From Allobosea caraganae (GTDB lineage: Bacteria; Pseudomonadota; Alphaproteobacteria; Rhizobiales; Beijerinckiaceae), in assembly GCF_003351345.1 (NCBI RefSeq), contig NZ_QQTO01000042.1, positions 62,001 through 126,000 of the forward strand: a DNA stretch of 64,000 nucleotides, in the 5' to 3' direction. The position numbers and the translations under genes are program-made. This document shows positions 45,137-52,761 of this stretch, piece by piece. Position 1 is the stretch's first letter. Every line of letters begins with the position of its first letter. The notes below the pieces were generated by a model, which was given only the letters and a program-made list of their open reading frames with translations, made no database searches and was not told the DNA's origin.

Positions 45137-45434
45137 CGCGCCGACCTTGCGCGACGGCTGGTCGAGTTCCGTGCTGGACAATGCCGAGATCCGCTGCGTT
45201 CGAGGAAGCTTCAAGCATGGCGACGCCCGGCTTCTAGAGCATGCCGCCTCACCGCGAAACCGGTTTCGGGCGATGCCCTCACCGAATAGTGAAGGGCCGG
45301 CGCCGGACAACGGTCGGATCGGTGGCGGCGTTTTCGGCGCGTTGGCAACCCAAGTCCGCGATTGACCGGGATCACGCCGCAATGATATCGCCTGAGGCGT
45401 TGAAGCGAGCTCCGCATGCGGCGTTCAGGCTTCG
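45137..45434. other. Region upstream of tRNA-Leu with repeat and candidate promoter
   Basis: 298 bp. It contains an R1-like palindrome at 45234-45280 (CTAGAGCATGCC...GGCGATGCCCTC, with CGAAACCGGTTTCG inside). Further right is a possible tRNA promoter: TTGACC at 45362-45367 and GATATC at 45384-45389, 16 bp apart. No protein gene is supported. Confidence 0.45.
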
Positions 45435-45519
45435 GCCCCTGTGGCGGAATTGGTAGACGCGCTCGACTCAAAATCGAGTTCCGCAAGGAGTGCTGGTTCG
45501 ATTCCGGCCAGGGGCACCA
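45435..45519 (+). tRNA. tRNA-Leu (CAA)
   Basis: An 85-nt cloverleaf. The acceptor stem GCCCCTG (45435-45441) pairs with CAGGGGC (45509-45515). The anticodon stem CTCGA/TCGAG encloses the loop CTCAAAA with anticodon CAA at 45469-45471. The T-arm is GGTTCGATTCC, and the long variable arm is typical of class II tRNA-Leu. The 3' CCA is encoded (45517-45519). It reads leucine codon TTG. Confidence 0.96.
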
Positions 45520-45606
45520 TTCTCCGCATGCCGGCCTTGCGCATGCGCCATTCCCAACGCCGCCTTCAAAGCCCATCGATGATGCCGTGCCATTTCGGAG
45601 GATGCG

Positions 45607-46578
45607 ATGGATTACGTCAAATTCGGCAAGACCGGTCTCGAAGTCTCGCGCCTATGCCTGGGCTGCATGACCTATGGTGAGTCGAACCGCGGCAACCACG
45701 CCTGGACCATGGGCGAGGAGGCGAGCCGGCCGCTGATCAAGCAGGCGCTCGAGCTCGGCATCAACTTCCTCGACACCGCCAACGTCTACTCGGACGGCTC
45801 CTCCGAGGAGATCGTCGGCCGCGCCATCAAGGACTTCAGCCGGCGCGAGGAGGTCGTGCTCGCGACCAAGGTCTTCAACCGCATGCGCCCCGGCCCCAAT
45901 GGCGCCGGCCTGTCGCGCAAGGCGATCTTCGCCGAGATCGACGCCAGCCTGAAGCGGCTCGGCACCGATTACGTCGACCTCTACCAGATCCATCGCTGGG
46001 ACTACGCCACGCCGGTCGAGGAGACGCTCGAAGCGCTCCATGACGTCGTGAAGGCCGGCAAGGCCCGCTATATCGGCGCCTCCTCGATGTATTCCTGGCA
46101 ATTCGCCAAGGCGCTCTACGTCTCGCGCCTGGAAGGCTGGACCGAGTTCGTCAGCATGCAGAACCATCTCAACCTGCTCTACCGCGAGGAAGAGCGCGAG
46201 ATGCTGCCGCTCTGCGCCGACCAGACTATCGCGGTCATCCCGTGGAGCCCGCTGGCGCGGGGCCGCCTGACCCGCGACTGGAACGAGAGCACCCACCGCA
46301 CCGAGACCGACGAGTTCGGCAAGACGCTCTATGGCGAGCAGGACCGGGCCGTGGTCGATGCGGTCGGCAAGATCGCCAAAGAGCGCAGCGTGCCGCGCGC
46401 CCAGGTCGCGCTCGCCTGGTTGGCACAGAAGGGCGGCGTCACCGCGCCGATCATCGGCGCCTCCAAGCCCGATCATTTGACCGACGCCGTCGCGGCGCTG
46501 TCGCTCGGCCTGAAGCCCGAGGAGATCGCGGCGCTGGAGGCGCCCTATCAGCCCCACCGCGTCGCCGGCTTCAAATAG
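45607..46578 (+). CDS. Aldo/keto reductase
   Basis: 323 residues, NADPH-dependent TIM-barrel oxidoreductase of the YajO/YghZ-like group. The catalytic tetrad is visible: Asp in FLDTANVYSDG, Tyr in NVYSDG, Lys in VVLATKVF and His in DLYQIHRWD. C-terminal NADPH-binding segment IIGASKPDHLTDAV. Substrate unspecified. GGAGGATGCG precedes the ATG. It converges with the amidohydrolase gene 20 bp away. Confidence 0.93.
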   Translation: MDYVKFGKTGLEVSRLCLGCMTYGESNRGNHAWTMGEEASRPLIKQALELGINFLDTANVYSDGSSEEIVGRAIKDFSRREEVVLATKVFNRMRPGPNGAGLSRKAIFAEIDASLKRLGTDYVDLYQIHRWDYATPVEETLEALHDVVKAGKARYIGASSMYSWQFAKALYVSRLEGWTEFVSMQNHLNLLYREEEREMLPLCADQTIAVIPWSPLARGRLTRDWNESTHRTETDEFGKTLYGEQDRAVVDAVGKIAKERSVPRAQVALAWLAQKGGVTAPIIGASKPDHLTDAVAALSLGLKPEEIAALEAPYQPHRVAGFK

Positions 46579-46597
46579 CCGGCGCCCGCGGCCCGGC

Positions 46598-47833
46598 TCA
46601 GTTCAAGCCGCCGCGCTTCACGAAGGCACCGCCCTTCATGATCAGCGGCATGTGCCGGCCCTGGCGGGTCAGCAGCGCCAGGTCCTTCAGCGGGTCGCCA
46701 TCGACCACGATCAGGTCGGCATGGGCGCCCGGCGCGACCGTGCCGATCTTGCCTTCGAGCTTGAGCAGCTTCGCCGCGACATGGGTCGCTGAGGCGATGA
46801 CCTCATGCGCCGGCAGCGCCCGGCCGCGGATGACGAACTCCTCCGACTGGTGCCGGTGCATCTCGCCGAGCAGGTCGCTGCCATAGGCCATGGCGAGCCC
46901 GGCCTTGCGCATGATGCCGAGTGAATCCATGCCGGCGACGCGGACGCTCTCGACCTTCGCGACCGAATCCGGCGGGAAGCCGAGCTTGCCGCCCTCGCTG
47001 GCGAGCTTGTCGTAGGTCACCAGCGTCGGCACCGCGACGAAGCCTTTTGAGGCCGCGAGCTTGGCCGTGTCGGCCTGGATCAGGTTGCAATGCTCCAGCG
47101 AATGCACGCCGGCCTCGACGCAGCGCCTTATCGCCTCGTCGGTATAGACATGGGCGGAGACATAGGTGCCGGCCATCTTCGCCTCCTCGACGATCGCCTC
47201 CAGCTCGCTCCTGGAGAAGCCGAGGAAATGGATCGGGTCGGTCGGCGAGGCGCAGCCGCCATTGGCCATGATCTTCACGAAATCGGCCCCGCCCTTGATC
47301 TCCTCGCGGGCGGCGCGGCGGACCTCGTCGAGCCCATCGCAGAGCCGGCCGAGCGAGCCCAGCTTGTGGCCGGTCTTAGCCGCAGGCCTGTCGTCGAAGC
47401 GGCCGCGGAAATCGCAATGGCCGCCGGTCTGGCTCAGCGCCTTGCCGGAGATGACGAGGCGCGGCGTCGGGAAATGCCCCTCCTCCGTCGCGACCTTCAG
47501 GCCGTAATCGGCGCCACCGACGTCGCGCACGGTGGTGAAGCCGCGCCGCAGCATCTCGCCCATGATGGTGAAGGCCCGCGCCGTCACCAGCGAATCCGGC
47601 AGCATGGCGTTGCGGCCGAGATCGGCGATGCCGGCGACGACATGAACGTGAGCGTCGATCAGGCCAGGCATCAGCGTGCGGCCCTTGAGGTCGACCACCT
47701 TGGCCTTCTCGGCCGAGACGCGCTTGCCGACCTCTTTGATCTCGCCGCCCTCGACCAGCACGGAGACCGGGTCGCCGCGTTCGGCCTTCGTGCCGTCGAC
47801 GATGCGGGCGTTGGTGAAGAGCGTGCTGGCCAT
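46598..47833 (-). CDS. Amidohydrolase family protein (paralogue of 32606 gene)
   Basis: 411 residues, the same length and layout as the gene at 32606: RTLMPGLIDAHVHV (HVH metal site about 64-66), a TVRDVGGADYG segment, Lys in FVKIMANGG, His in SAHVYT, His in LEHCNLI and Asp in YGSDLLGE. It probably hydrolyses a cyclic amide or peptide-like substrate. It is a stand-alone gene; an R4 repeat lies in the gap on its upstream side. Confidence 0.88.
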   Translation of the reverse strand: MASTLFTNARIVDGTKAERGDPVSVLVEGGEIKEVGKRVSAEKAKVVDLKGRTLMPGLIDAHVHVVAGIADLGRNAMLPDSLVTARAFTIMGEMLRRGFTTVRDVGGADYGLKVATEEGHFPTPRLVISGKALSQTGGHCDFRGRFDDRPAAKTGHKLGSLGRLCDGLDEVRRAAREEIKGGADFVKIMANGGCASPTDPIHFLGFSRSELEAIVEEAKMAGTYVSAHVYTDEAIRRCVEAGVHSLEHCNLIQADTAKLAASKGFVAVPTLVTYDKLASEGGKLGFPPDSVAKVESVRVAGMDSLGIMRKAGLAMAYGSDLLGEMHRHQSEEFVIRGRALPAHEVIASATHVAAKLLKLEGKIGTVAPGAHADLIVVDGDPLKDLALLTRQGRHMPLIMKGGAFVKRGGLN

Positions 47834-47881
47834 GACAGGTTCCGTGGTGGGTTGGGAAAGGCGACGTGAATCTCAGAGGCT

Positions 47882-48031
47882 CTCAGAGACCGTTTGAGAC
47901 TTCGCTGGCGTGAGCTGGCTGGCGTGGCTGGCGAGAACCGGAGCGGAGCGGACTTCATGTCCGTGAGCACCGGACGCGCAGATAGTCGCGTCAGACGGCC
48001 GCGCCAGTAGAATTCGCAGACGGTCTCTCAG
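47882..48031. repeat. Palindromic repeat, family R4 (long copy)
   Basis: About 150 bp. End arms CTCAGAGACCGTTTGAGACTTC and the complement of GAATTCGCAGACGGTCTCTCAG pair over about 24 bp. The segment from ATGTCCGTGAGCACCGGA (47957) to 48030 is about 80% identical to 59893-59966. A short direct repeat TCTCAGAG precedes it (47871, 47881). The last bases form the TGA stop codon of the DUF2938 gene. Confidence 0.78.
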
Positions 48032-48507
48032 CGGATCAGCATGGCGGTGCCATACATCCCGATGGCGAAGACGGTGTGCCCGACGATGTTGAGCAGGCGC
48101 AGCTGGTTGGCGTTGGCCCGCTTCGAGGCGGCGATGCCGGCGCCCATGCCGGGCTGCAGGATGAACCAGCCGCAGCCGACCGTGACGAGCCCGACGATCA
48201 GCGCCGGCAGGAAGCTGGGATTGCGGGCCCAGTCGAGCCCCCAGATCAGGAGCAGGGCGGCGGCGAAGACGATGCCGACGACATAGTGCATCACCCAGCC
48301 GATCGTCAGTTCGTTCGGCACCGGCGCGGCCTTGCCGATATCCTCGTGCGCGAAGCGCCCCTGAGGCAGATGCCCGAACCAGCGCCCGACCATGGCCCAG
48401 TTCGGCGCCGGCAGGCCGACGACGCGGTGCAGGAACTGCGCCCAGAGATCGAGCAAAGCCGTGGCACCCGCGCCGATCAGCACGGACTTGATGATGAACT
48501 CCAACAT
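48028..48507 (-). CDS. DUF2938 family membrane protein
   Basis: 159 residues, four predicted helices (about 5-22, 72-95, 104-124, 140-157). The family pattern TALLDLWAQFLHRVVGLPAPNWAMVGRWFGHLPQGRF near the N-terminus and GWVMHYVVGIVFAA in helix 2 identify DUF2938, a proteobacterial inner-membrane family of unknown role. The ATG at 48507 follows GGGGGA. The stop codon lies in the end of the R4 repeat. Confidence 0.82.
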   Translation of the reverse strand: MLEFIIKSVLIGAGATALLDLWAQFLHRVVGLPAPNWAMVGRWFGHLPQGRFAHEDIGKAAPVPNELTIGWVMHYVVGIVFAAALLLIWGLDWARNPSFLPALIVGLVTVGCGWFILQPGMGAGIAASKRANANQLRLLNIVGHTVFAIGMYGTAMLIR

Positions 48508-48680
48508 ATGTCCCCCGAGACGTTTTTCGGCAATTCTACTCACGCCTTGCCGGCAATGGAGGGGAAAGATCGCCGCAAGGTCAACCGCGTCCGGACGCAT
48601 GGCGCGCCTGCGGCAGCGGGGCGGGGGAACCCGACCCGTCGCCGCCCGTTCCTTCCCGAGCAAAGCGGGGGAAGCATCTC

Positions 48681-49763
48681 ATGGCAGTCGAGGCAGTTGC
48701 GAAGGCGCGTCCGGTCGGTCCTCACGGAGCGGAGGAACTGCCATCCGTGCTGGTCACCAGCTACAATCTCGAAGTCCGCGATGAGGAGGGCTTCATCGGC
48801 GACAAAGCCAAGCGCGGCGCCTTCCTCGAGCATTTCGAAGCCCTGCGCGCGCATCTGCGCCGCAGCGGCGACGACCCGATCGACCTCGCCAGCGACAAGA
48901 TCGGCAAGAAGGAGCTCGACGCGCTGCTGAGCGACGGCGCGCCGCACGAGGCCGCCCTCGTCCTCAGCGCCATCGAGCGCTATGCTCAGTCGCTCGCATT
49001 CGTCATCCGCCGCTTCGCCCGGCTCAAGGCCTGGAACCCGGTCGAGCGCATCGTCGTCGGCGGCGGCTTCCGCCAGAGCCGCGTCGGCGAACTCGCTATC
49101 GGCCGCGCCGGCATCATCCTGCAGACCGACGGGCACGAGGTCGACCTGGTGCCGATCCGGCATCATCCCGACGAGGCCGGGCTGATCGGCAACGCCCATC
49201 TCGCGCCGAAATGGATCTTCGAGGCCTATGACAGCCTGGTCGCGGTCGATATCGGCGGCTCGAACATCCGAGCCGGCATCGTCGAGCTCAGGCAGGACAA
49301 GGCCTCCGACATGAGCAAGGCCAAGGTCTGGGACTTCGAGCTCTGGCGCCATGCCGACGAGGAGATCAACCGCGACCACGCGATCAAGCGCCTCGGCAAG
49401 ATGCTCGACAACCAGATCGCCCAGGCGGCGAAGGCCGGCCTGCGCGTCGCGCCCTTCATCGGCATCGGTTGCCCCGGCCTGATCGAGCCCGACGGCACGA
49501 TCGACCGCGGCGCCCAGAACCTGCCCGGCAACTGGGAGGGCAGCCGCTTCAACCTGATCGACTGCGTCCGCGAGATGGTGCCGATGATCGGCGAGCACGA
49601 GACCATGGTGACCATGCACAACGACGCCGTCATCCAGGGCCTGAGCGAGACGCCCTTCATGCAGGACGTCGCCCACTGGGCCGTGCTGACGATCGGCACC
49701 GGGCTCGGCAATGCGAGCTACGAGAACCGGACAAAGCCGAAGGCCAGGAAGGCGAAGAAGTGA
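48681..49763 (+). CDS. ROK-type sugar kinase-like protein with circularly permuted domain order
   Basis: 360 residues. The ROK/ASKHA parts are present but swapped. Residues about 92-178 look like the C-terminal half of a ROK kinase (helix AIERYAQSLAFVIRRFARL, then RIVVGGGF, then AGLIGNAHLAP). Residues about 185-350 look like the N-terminal half: phosphate loop VAVDIGGSNIRAG (187-199), IGIGCPGLIEPDG (260-272), catalytic Asp in HND (313-315) and TIGTGLGN at 338-345. The ROK zinc motif CxCGxxGCxE is absent. The key active-site residues exist, so the fold could still close. Residues 1-90 are unlike known domains. The substrate is unknown. Confidence 0.75.
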   Translation: MAVEAVAKARPVGPHGAEELPSVLVTSYNLEVRDEEGFIGDKAKRGAFLEHFEALRAHLRRSGDDPIDLASDKIGKKELDALLSDGAPHEAALVLSAIERYAQSLAFVIRRFARLKAWNPVERIVVGGGFRQSRVGELAIGRAGIILQTDGHEVDLVPIRHHPDEAGLIGNAHLAPKWIFEAYDSLVAVDIGGSNIRAGIVELRQDKASDMSKAKVWDFELWRHADEEINRDHAIKRLGKMLDNQIAQAAKAGLRVAPFIGIGCPGLIEPDGTIDRGAQNLPGNWEGSRFNLIDCVREMVPMIGEHETMVTMHNDAVIQGLSETPFMQDVAHWAVLTIGTGLGNASYENRTKPKARKAKK

Positions 49764-49798
49764 CGCCCCTCGGCGTTCTGGCAAACCGTACCTCCTGC

Positions 49799-49889
49799 GT
49801 CATGGTCGGCCTTGTGCCGACCATCCACGTCTTCGCTTCTCCTGGGCGGCGTTCAAGACGCGGGTGCTCGGCACAAGGCCGAGCATGAC
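49799..49889. repeat. Dispersed repeat family R3, copy 2
   Basis: A 91-bp element GTCATGGTCGG...GAGCATGAC, closely matching 9087-9174 in the same orientation, including CGACCATCCACGTCTT and CTCGGCACAAGGCCGAGCAT. It sits directly before the R1 copy at 49900. Confidence 0.78.
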
Positions 49890-49899
49890 GTCGAGGTAA

Positions 49900-50005
49900 C
49901 TAGAGCATCGGACCGAAAAGTGGAATCCGGTTTTCGGAACAATCCGATGCAATAACAAAAGCCTAGATCGCCACTTTGCGTCCGATAGGACGCACGGCGA
50001 TCTAG
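49900..50005. repeat. Two-hairpin repeat element, family R1, copy B (inverted)
   Basis: 106 bp, the inverted counterpart of 32191-32299: CTAGAGCATCGGACCGAAAA hairpin, spacer CAATAACAAAAGCC, then the CTAGATCGCC...GGCGATCTAG hairpin with a small deletion in one arm. The last CTAG (50002-50005) forms the TAG stop of the leftward esterase gene. Confidence 0.88.
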
Positions 50006-50919
50006 CGCCTTACCGACAGCGCCCATTGCAGCCCGTGCGTGATCACAGCCGGGAAGACGCTGAGATGGTCCTCGTCGGGGATGATCTCGCTCTTGAGCTT
50101 CAGGCCGGGATAGTTCCGCCCCTTCAGGGCCTTCTCGAAGGCCTGCAGGTCGCCGATCATGTCGAGGTTGCGGCTGTAGCGCGGGTTGTTGGCATCCTTG
50201 TTCACGGTCTCGAACGAGCCGATCGCCAGGAACAGGTTGGCCGGCAGGTCGGCATGCGCCTCGGCGTAGTCCTGCTCGCGCTTGAACATGACGCGCTGGT
50301 CGAACCAGAGCGACGGGCTGCCGAGGATGTAGTGCGAGAACATTTTTGGGTCGGTCAGCAGCACGTGCAGCCCGAACAGCCCGCCATAGGAATGGCCGGC
50401 ATAGATCTTCCGGCTCATGTCGACCCGGTACGTCTTGGCGATGAACGGGAAGACGTCGTCGTTCAGGAACAGCCGGAAGGCCTCCGCCTCGCCGAAGACC
50501 GGCTTGCGGCCGGGCATGTCCGAGCGCTTCTCCAGCCGGCTCGGCGTCGGCGTGTAGTCGCGCCGCCGGCTGAACTCGGGCGTATCGCCGACGGCATGGG
50601 AGATGCCGATCAGGATGAAGTCCTCGAGGTCGCGGCCGCGACGGCCGACGCGCCCGGCAATGCTGCGCACCAGCGGAAAGGCGTAGTCGGCATCGGTGAC
50701 GAAGAGCAGCGGGTAGCGCCGCCCGCCCTCGCGGTAGGATTCCGGCAGGCTGACATAGAGCTGGTAGCTGCGCTCGAGCTTCGGCGCGCGGATGGTCCAG
50801 ACCTCGGTGTCTTTGAGCGTGTAGGGCGCCGGCTCGGACACGGACGCCTCCGGCACCTGCTGCGCCAGAGCGGGAAGAACCAGACAAAGGCCGATGAGCA
50901 GGAAGCAGAAACGCAGCAT
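50002..50919 (-). CDS. Exported alpha/beta-hydrolase esterase (IroE/Fes-like)
   Basis: 305 residues. A signal peptide (about 2-20, ending PALAQQ) leads to a putative esterase domain: YQLYVSLPESYREGGRRYPLLFVTDADYAF, the nucleophile elbow GHSYGGLFG and a late His in DEDHLSVFP. The family includes periplasmic esterases that open trilactone siderophores, but other esters are possible. The stop codon is contributed by the R1 repeat. A long inverted repeat separates it from soxA. Confidence 0.84.
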   Translation of the reverse strand: MLRFCFLLIGLCLVLPALAQQVPEASVSEPAPYTLKDTEVWTIRAPKLERSYQLYVSLPESYREGGRRYPLLFVTDADYAFPLVRSIAGRVGRRGRDLEDFILIGISHAVGDTPEFSRRRDYTPTPSRLEKRSDMPGRKPVFGEAEAFRLFLNDDVFPFIAKTYRVDMSRKIYAGHSYGGLFGLHVLLTDPKMFSHYILGSPSLWFDQRVMFKREQDYAEAHADLPANLFLAIGSFETVNKDANNPRYSRNLDMIGDLQAFEKALKGRNYPGLKLKSEIIPDEDHLSVFPAVITHGLQWALSVRR

Positions 50920-50949
50920 GATACCAGCGGCCTTTGAGAGAGCCTCTAT

Positions 50950-51026
50950 CGTCATTGCGAGCGCAGCGAAGCAATCCAGGGCCGGTGCGCGACGCTCTGG
51001 ATTGCTTCGCTGCGCTCGCAATGACG
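50950..51026. repeat. Perfect 30-bp inverted repeat (family R5)
   Basis: CGTCATTGCGAGCGCAGCGA... (50950-50979) is exactly complementary to 50997-51026, with a 17-nt loop. The GTCATTGCGAGCGCAGCGAA sequence is a common alphaproteobacterial REP-like motif. It lies between soxA and the esterase gene and may form a strong 3' mRNA hairpin for soxA. Confidence 0.88.
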
Positions 51027-51062
51027 CCGATGGAACCGTACCGGTCAATCTCAAAAAGACGG

Positions 51063-51821
51063 CTAGCGCCGTATCCCCGGCGTTTCCACAGGCAGGCCCT
51101 TGGCGCGTCCCGCGAGGAAAAGCTCCAGCGCCAGGTATTCCGGCGAGCCGTAGTCGAACTGCGTTGCCCTGACCCCGAGCGAGCAGGCCCGCAGGCGCCG
51201 GTGCAGCGAGCCGACGTCGTTCCATTCCAGCCGGTAGGCGGGATAGCCGGTGCCGGCACCGTAGCTGATCGTGTCGCCGCGCAGCTTCTGGCCGACCATG
51301 CCGTCATGGCATTGCTGGCAGGAGAGGTTGAGCTGACCCTGCCTTCGCTCGAAGAAGGCCTTGCCGGCCTCGTAATAGGGCTTTGCCGCACCATCGGTCT
51401 TCACCTCGACCGGCAGGCCGCGCGAGAGCGAGGCGACATAGGCCGTCATCGCCAGCATCTCGGGCGTCTCGTAGCCGAAACCCGGCTGCTTCTGGCGCTC
51501 GATCCGGCATTGCTCGATCCGCCCTTCGAGGTTGAGCAGCTTGCCCGAGGCCGCATCGACCTGCGGGTAATGCGTCGCCGCGCCGCGCAGGCTCTGCTTC
51601 GGCTCGGCATGGCAGGAGATGCAGGCCGCGCCAGTCTGCGGCTTGCGGCTGAACAATTCCTCACCCTGCTCGACCCAGAACCAGGCGGGATTGCGCGTCT
51701 CGTCGGCCTGCTGCCGGCGCATCTCGGGCGAGAGGAACTCGCTGCCGGACTTGATCTCGGCCGTAGCCGGGGCGGCCGCGAGTGCGATCACGGTCAGGGC
51801 GAGCACGGCCCTCCAGCGCAT
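51063..51821 (-). CDS. soxA: Sulfur oxidation diheme c-type cytochrome SoxA
   Basis: 252 residues. Signal peptide 1-21 (ATA). Two c-type heme sites, CISCH and CQQCH, plus the conserved Cys in RRLRACSLGVRA, which in SoxA carries the catalytic cysteine persulfide. SoxAX joins thiosulfate to the SoxYZ carrier in the periplasm. The ATG shares its A with the soxZ stop (TGATG). The upstream in-frame extension to 52211 is read through soxZ and is rejected. Confidence 0.95.
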   Translation of the reverse strand: MRWRAVLALTVIALAAAPATAEIKSGSEFLSPEMRRQQADETRNPAWFWVEQGEELFSRKPQTGAACISCHAEPKQSLRGAATHYPQVDAASGKLLNLEGRIEQCRIERQKQPGFGYETPEMLAMTAYVASLSRGLPVEVKTDGAAKPYYEAGKAFFERRQGQLNLSCQQCHDGMVGQKLRGDTISYGAGTGYPAYRLEWNDVGSLHRRLRACSLGVRATQFDYGSPEYLALELFLAGRAKGLPVETPGIRR

Positions 51822-52144
51822 CACGTCACGACGAGCCTTGCCGTGCGCGTATAGGTCGCCCCGCCATCCTCGCGCCATTCGAAGACGATGTCGCCGCTCG
51901 CGACCGCGCGCGTCGTGAAGGAGACGAAGGGGTTGGCCGAGATGCCGGTGTTCATGTCCAGGCGGAAGACCTGCTCGCCGGAATAGGTCGCGGTCAGGCG
52001 GTTCAGGATCATGCGCGGCACGGTGCCGCCCTTGCCGTCCGATTGGCCGCCGCGATCCATCGGATGGCGCGTCAGCACGCGGATCTCGATGATGTCGCCG
52101 GCGCGGGCCTCGGCCGGCATGGTGATGCGGGCGTTGAACGGCAT
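51821..52144 (-). CDS. soxZ: Sulfur carrier partner SoxZ
   Basis: 107 residues. It is the beta-sandwich partner of SoxY: RITMPAEARAGDIIEIRVLTRHPMDRG at the start, GEQVFRLDMNTGISANPFVSFTTRA, and a C-terminal FEWREDGGATYTRTA. No signal peptide, as is usual for SoxZ, which is exported with Tat-targeted SoxY. GGGAGAGCG precedes the ATG. Confidence 0.95.
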   Translation of the reverse strand: MPFNARITMPAEARAGDIIEIRVLTRHPMDRGGQSDGKGGTVPRMILNRLTATYSGEQVFRLDMNTGISANPFVSFTTRAVASGDIVFEWREDGGATYTRTARLVVT

Positions 52145-52214
52145 GTCGCTCTCCCTGCGCGCTTTCCGTTCGGCCGAACCGGTCGAACGACAAGAATTCG
52201 CGCAAAATCAATAC

Positions 52215-52273
52215 CTAGAGCATGTTCTTATCGCAAAAGTGCATGCCACTTTTGCGATAAGAACATGCTCTAG
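52215..52273. repeat. Near-perfect 59-bp palindrome (R1-like) at the soxY stop
   Basis: CTAGAGCATGTTCTTATCGC... pairs with its complement over 27 bp, with the 5-bp centre CATGC. It occupies most of the soxY-soxZ gap. Its right-hand CTAG supplies the soxY TAG stop (52270-52272). A hairpin this strong should affect translation or mRNA decay between soxY and soxZ. Confidence 0.9.
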
Positions 52274-52761
52274 CCCCCGTCGATGCAGGCGCTCAGCGTC
52301 ACCACGACATCGCCATCGGCGACGACATAGCCGCCGGTGCTGAGCGCGGCGACCGCCGTAACCTTCTGCGACGCGGCAAGCCGTAGCGTGGTCGCGACCT
52401 CGGCCCGGCCGCAGCGCGGCCCGAGATGGAAGCGCGCCATGTCCGGGAATGGGTTCTTATCGGCGATCAGGTGAATCCAGCGGACATGGTCGGCCTCGGT
52501 CATCGGGCTCTCGACCGTGATCTTCACGTCGACCGAATTGCCGTTCTCGACCAGTTGCGGGATGTCGAGCGTGATCTTGCCGCGCTTCGGCACGGCACCC
52601 TCGGTGATCCGCGCGATCAGCTCCGCCAGCGGCTGCAGGTCCTCGGCCTGCGCGCGCGGCGGCAGGGCGGCGAGGCCGACGGCTGCGACGCCGCCAGCGA
52701 CGACGGCGCGCCGGCTCAGGCCCTCAGGGCGTCTTGAGTGAGGCGAGATAGGCGACGACAT
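52270..52761 (-). CDS. soxY: Thiosulfate carrier protein SoxY
   Basis: 163 residues. Tat signal (SRRAVVAGGVAAVGLAALPPRAQA, about 16-39). Conserved SoxY strands GKITLDIPQLVENGNSV and IHLIADKNPFPDMARFHLGP. The sulfur-carrying Cys is four residues from the C-terminal end, in SACIDGG, instead of the classic GGCGG. The start overlaps soxX by 38 bp. Its stop codon belongs to the palindrome at 52215. Confidence 0.92.
   Translation of the reverse strand: MSSPISPHSRRPEGLSRRAVVAGGVAAVGLAALPPRAQAEDLQPLAELIARITEGAVPKRGKITLDIPQLVENGNSVDVKITVESPMTEADHVRWIHLIADKNPFPDMARFHLGPRCGRAEVATTLRLAASQKVTAVAALSTGGYVVADGDVVVTLSACIDGG

Noticed and set aside
45435-45606. tRNA-Leu as an integration site of a mobile island
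   Set aside because: No integrase gene and no repeated tRNA 3' end were found downstream; neighbouring genes look like core genome.
51822-52211. N-terminal extension of SoxA to 52211
   Set aside because: It overlaps the whole of soxZ in another frame; the ATG at 51821 follows the soxZ stop and gives a normal signal peptide.
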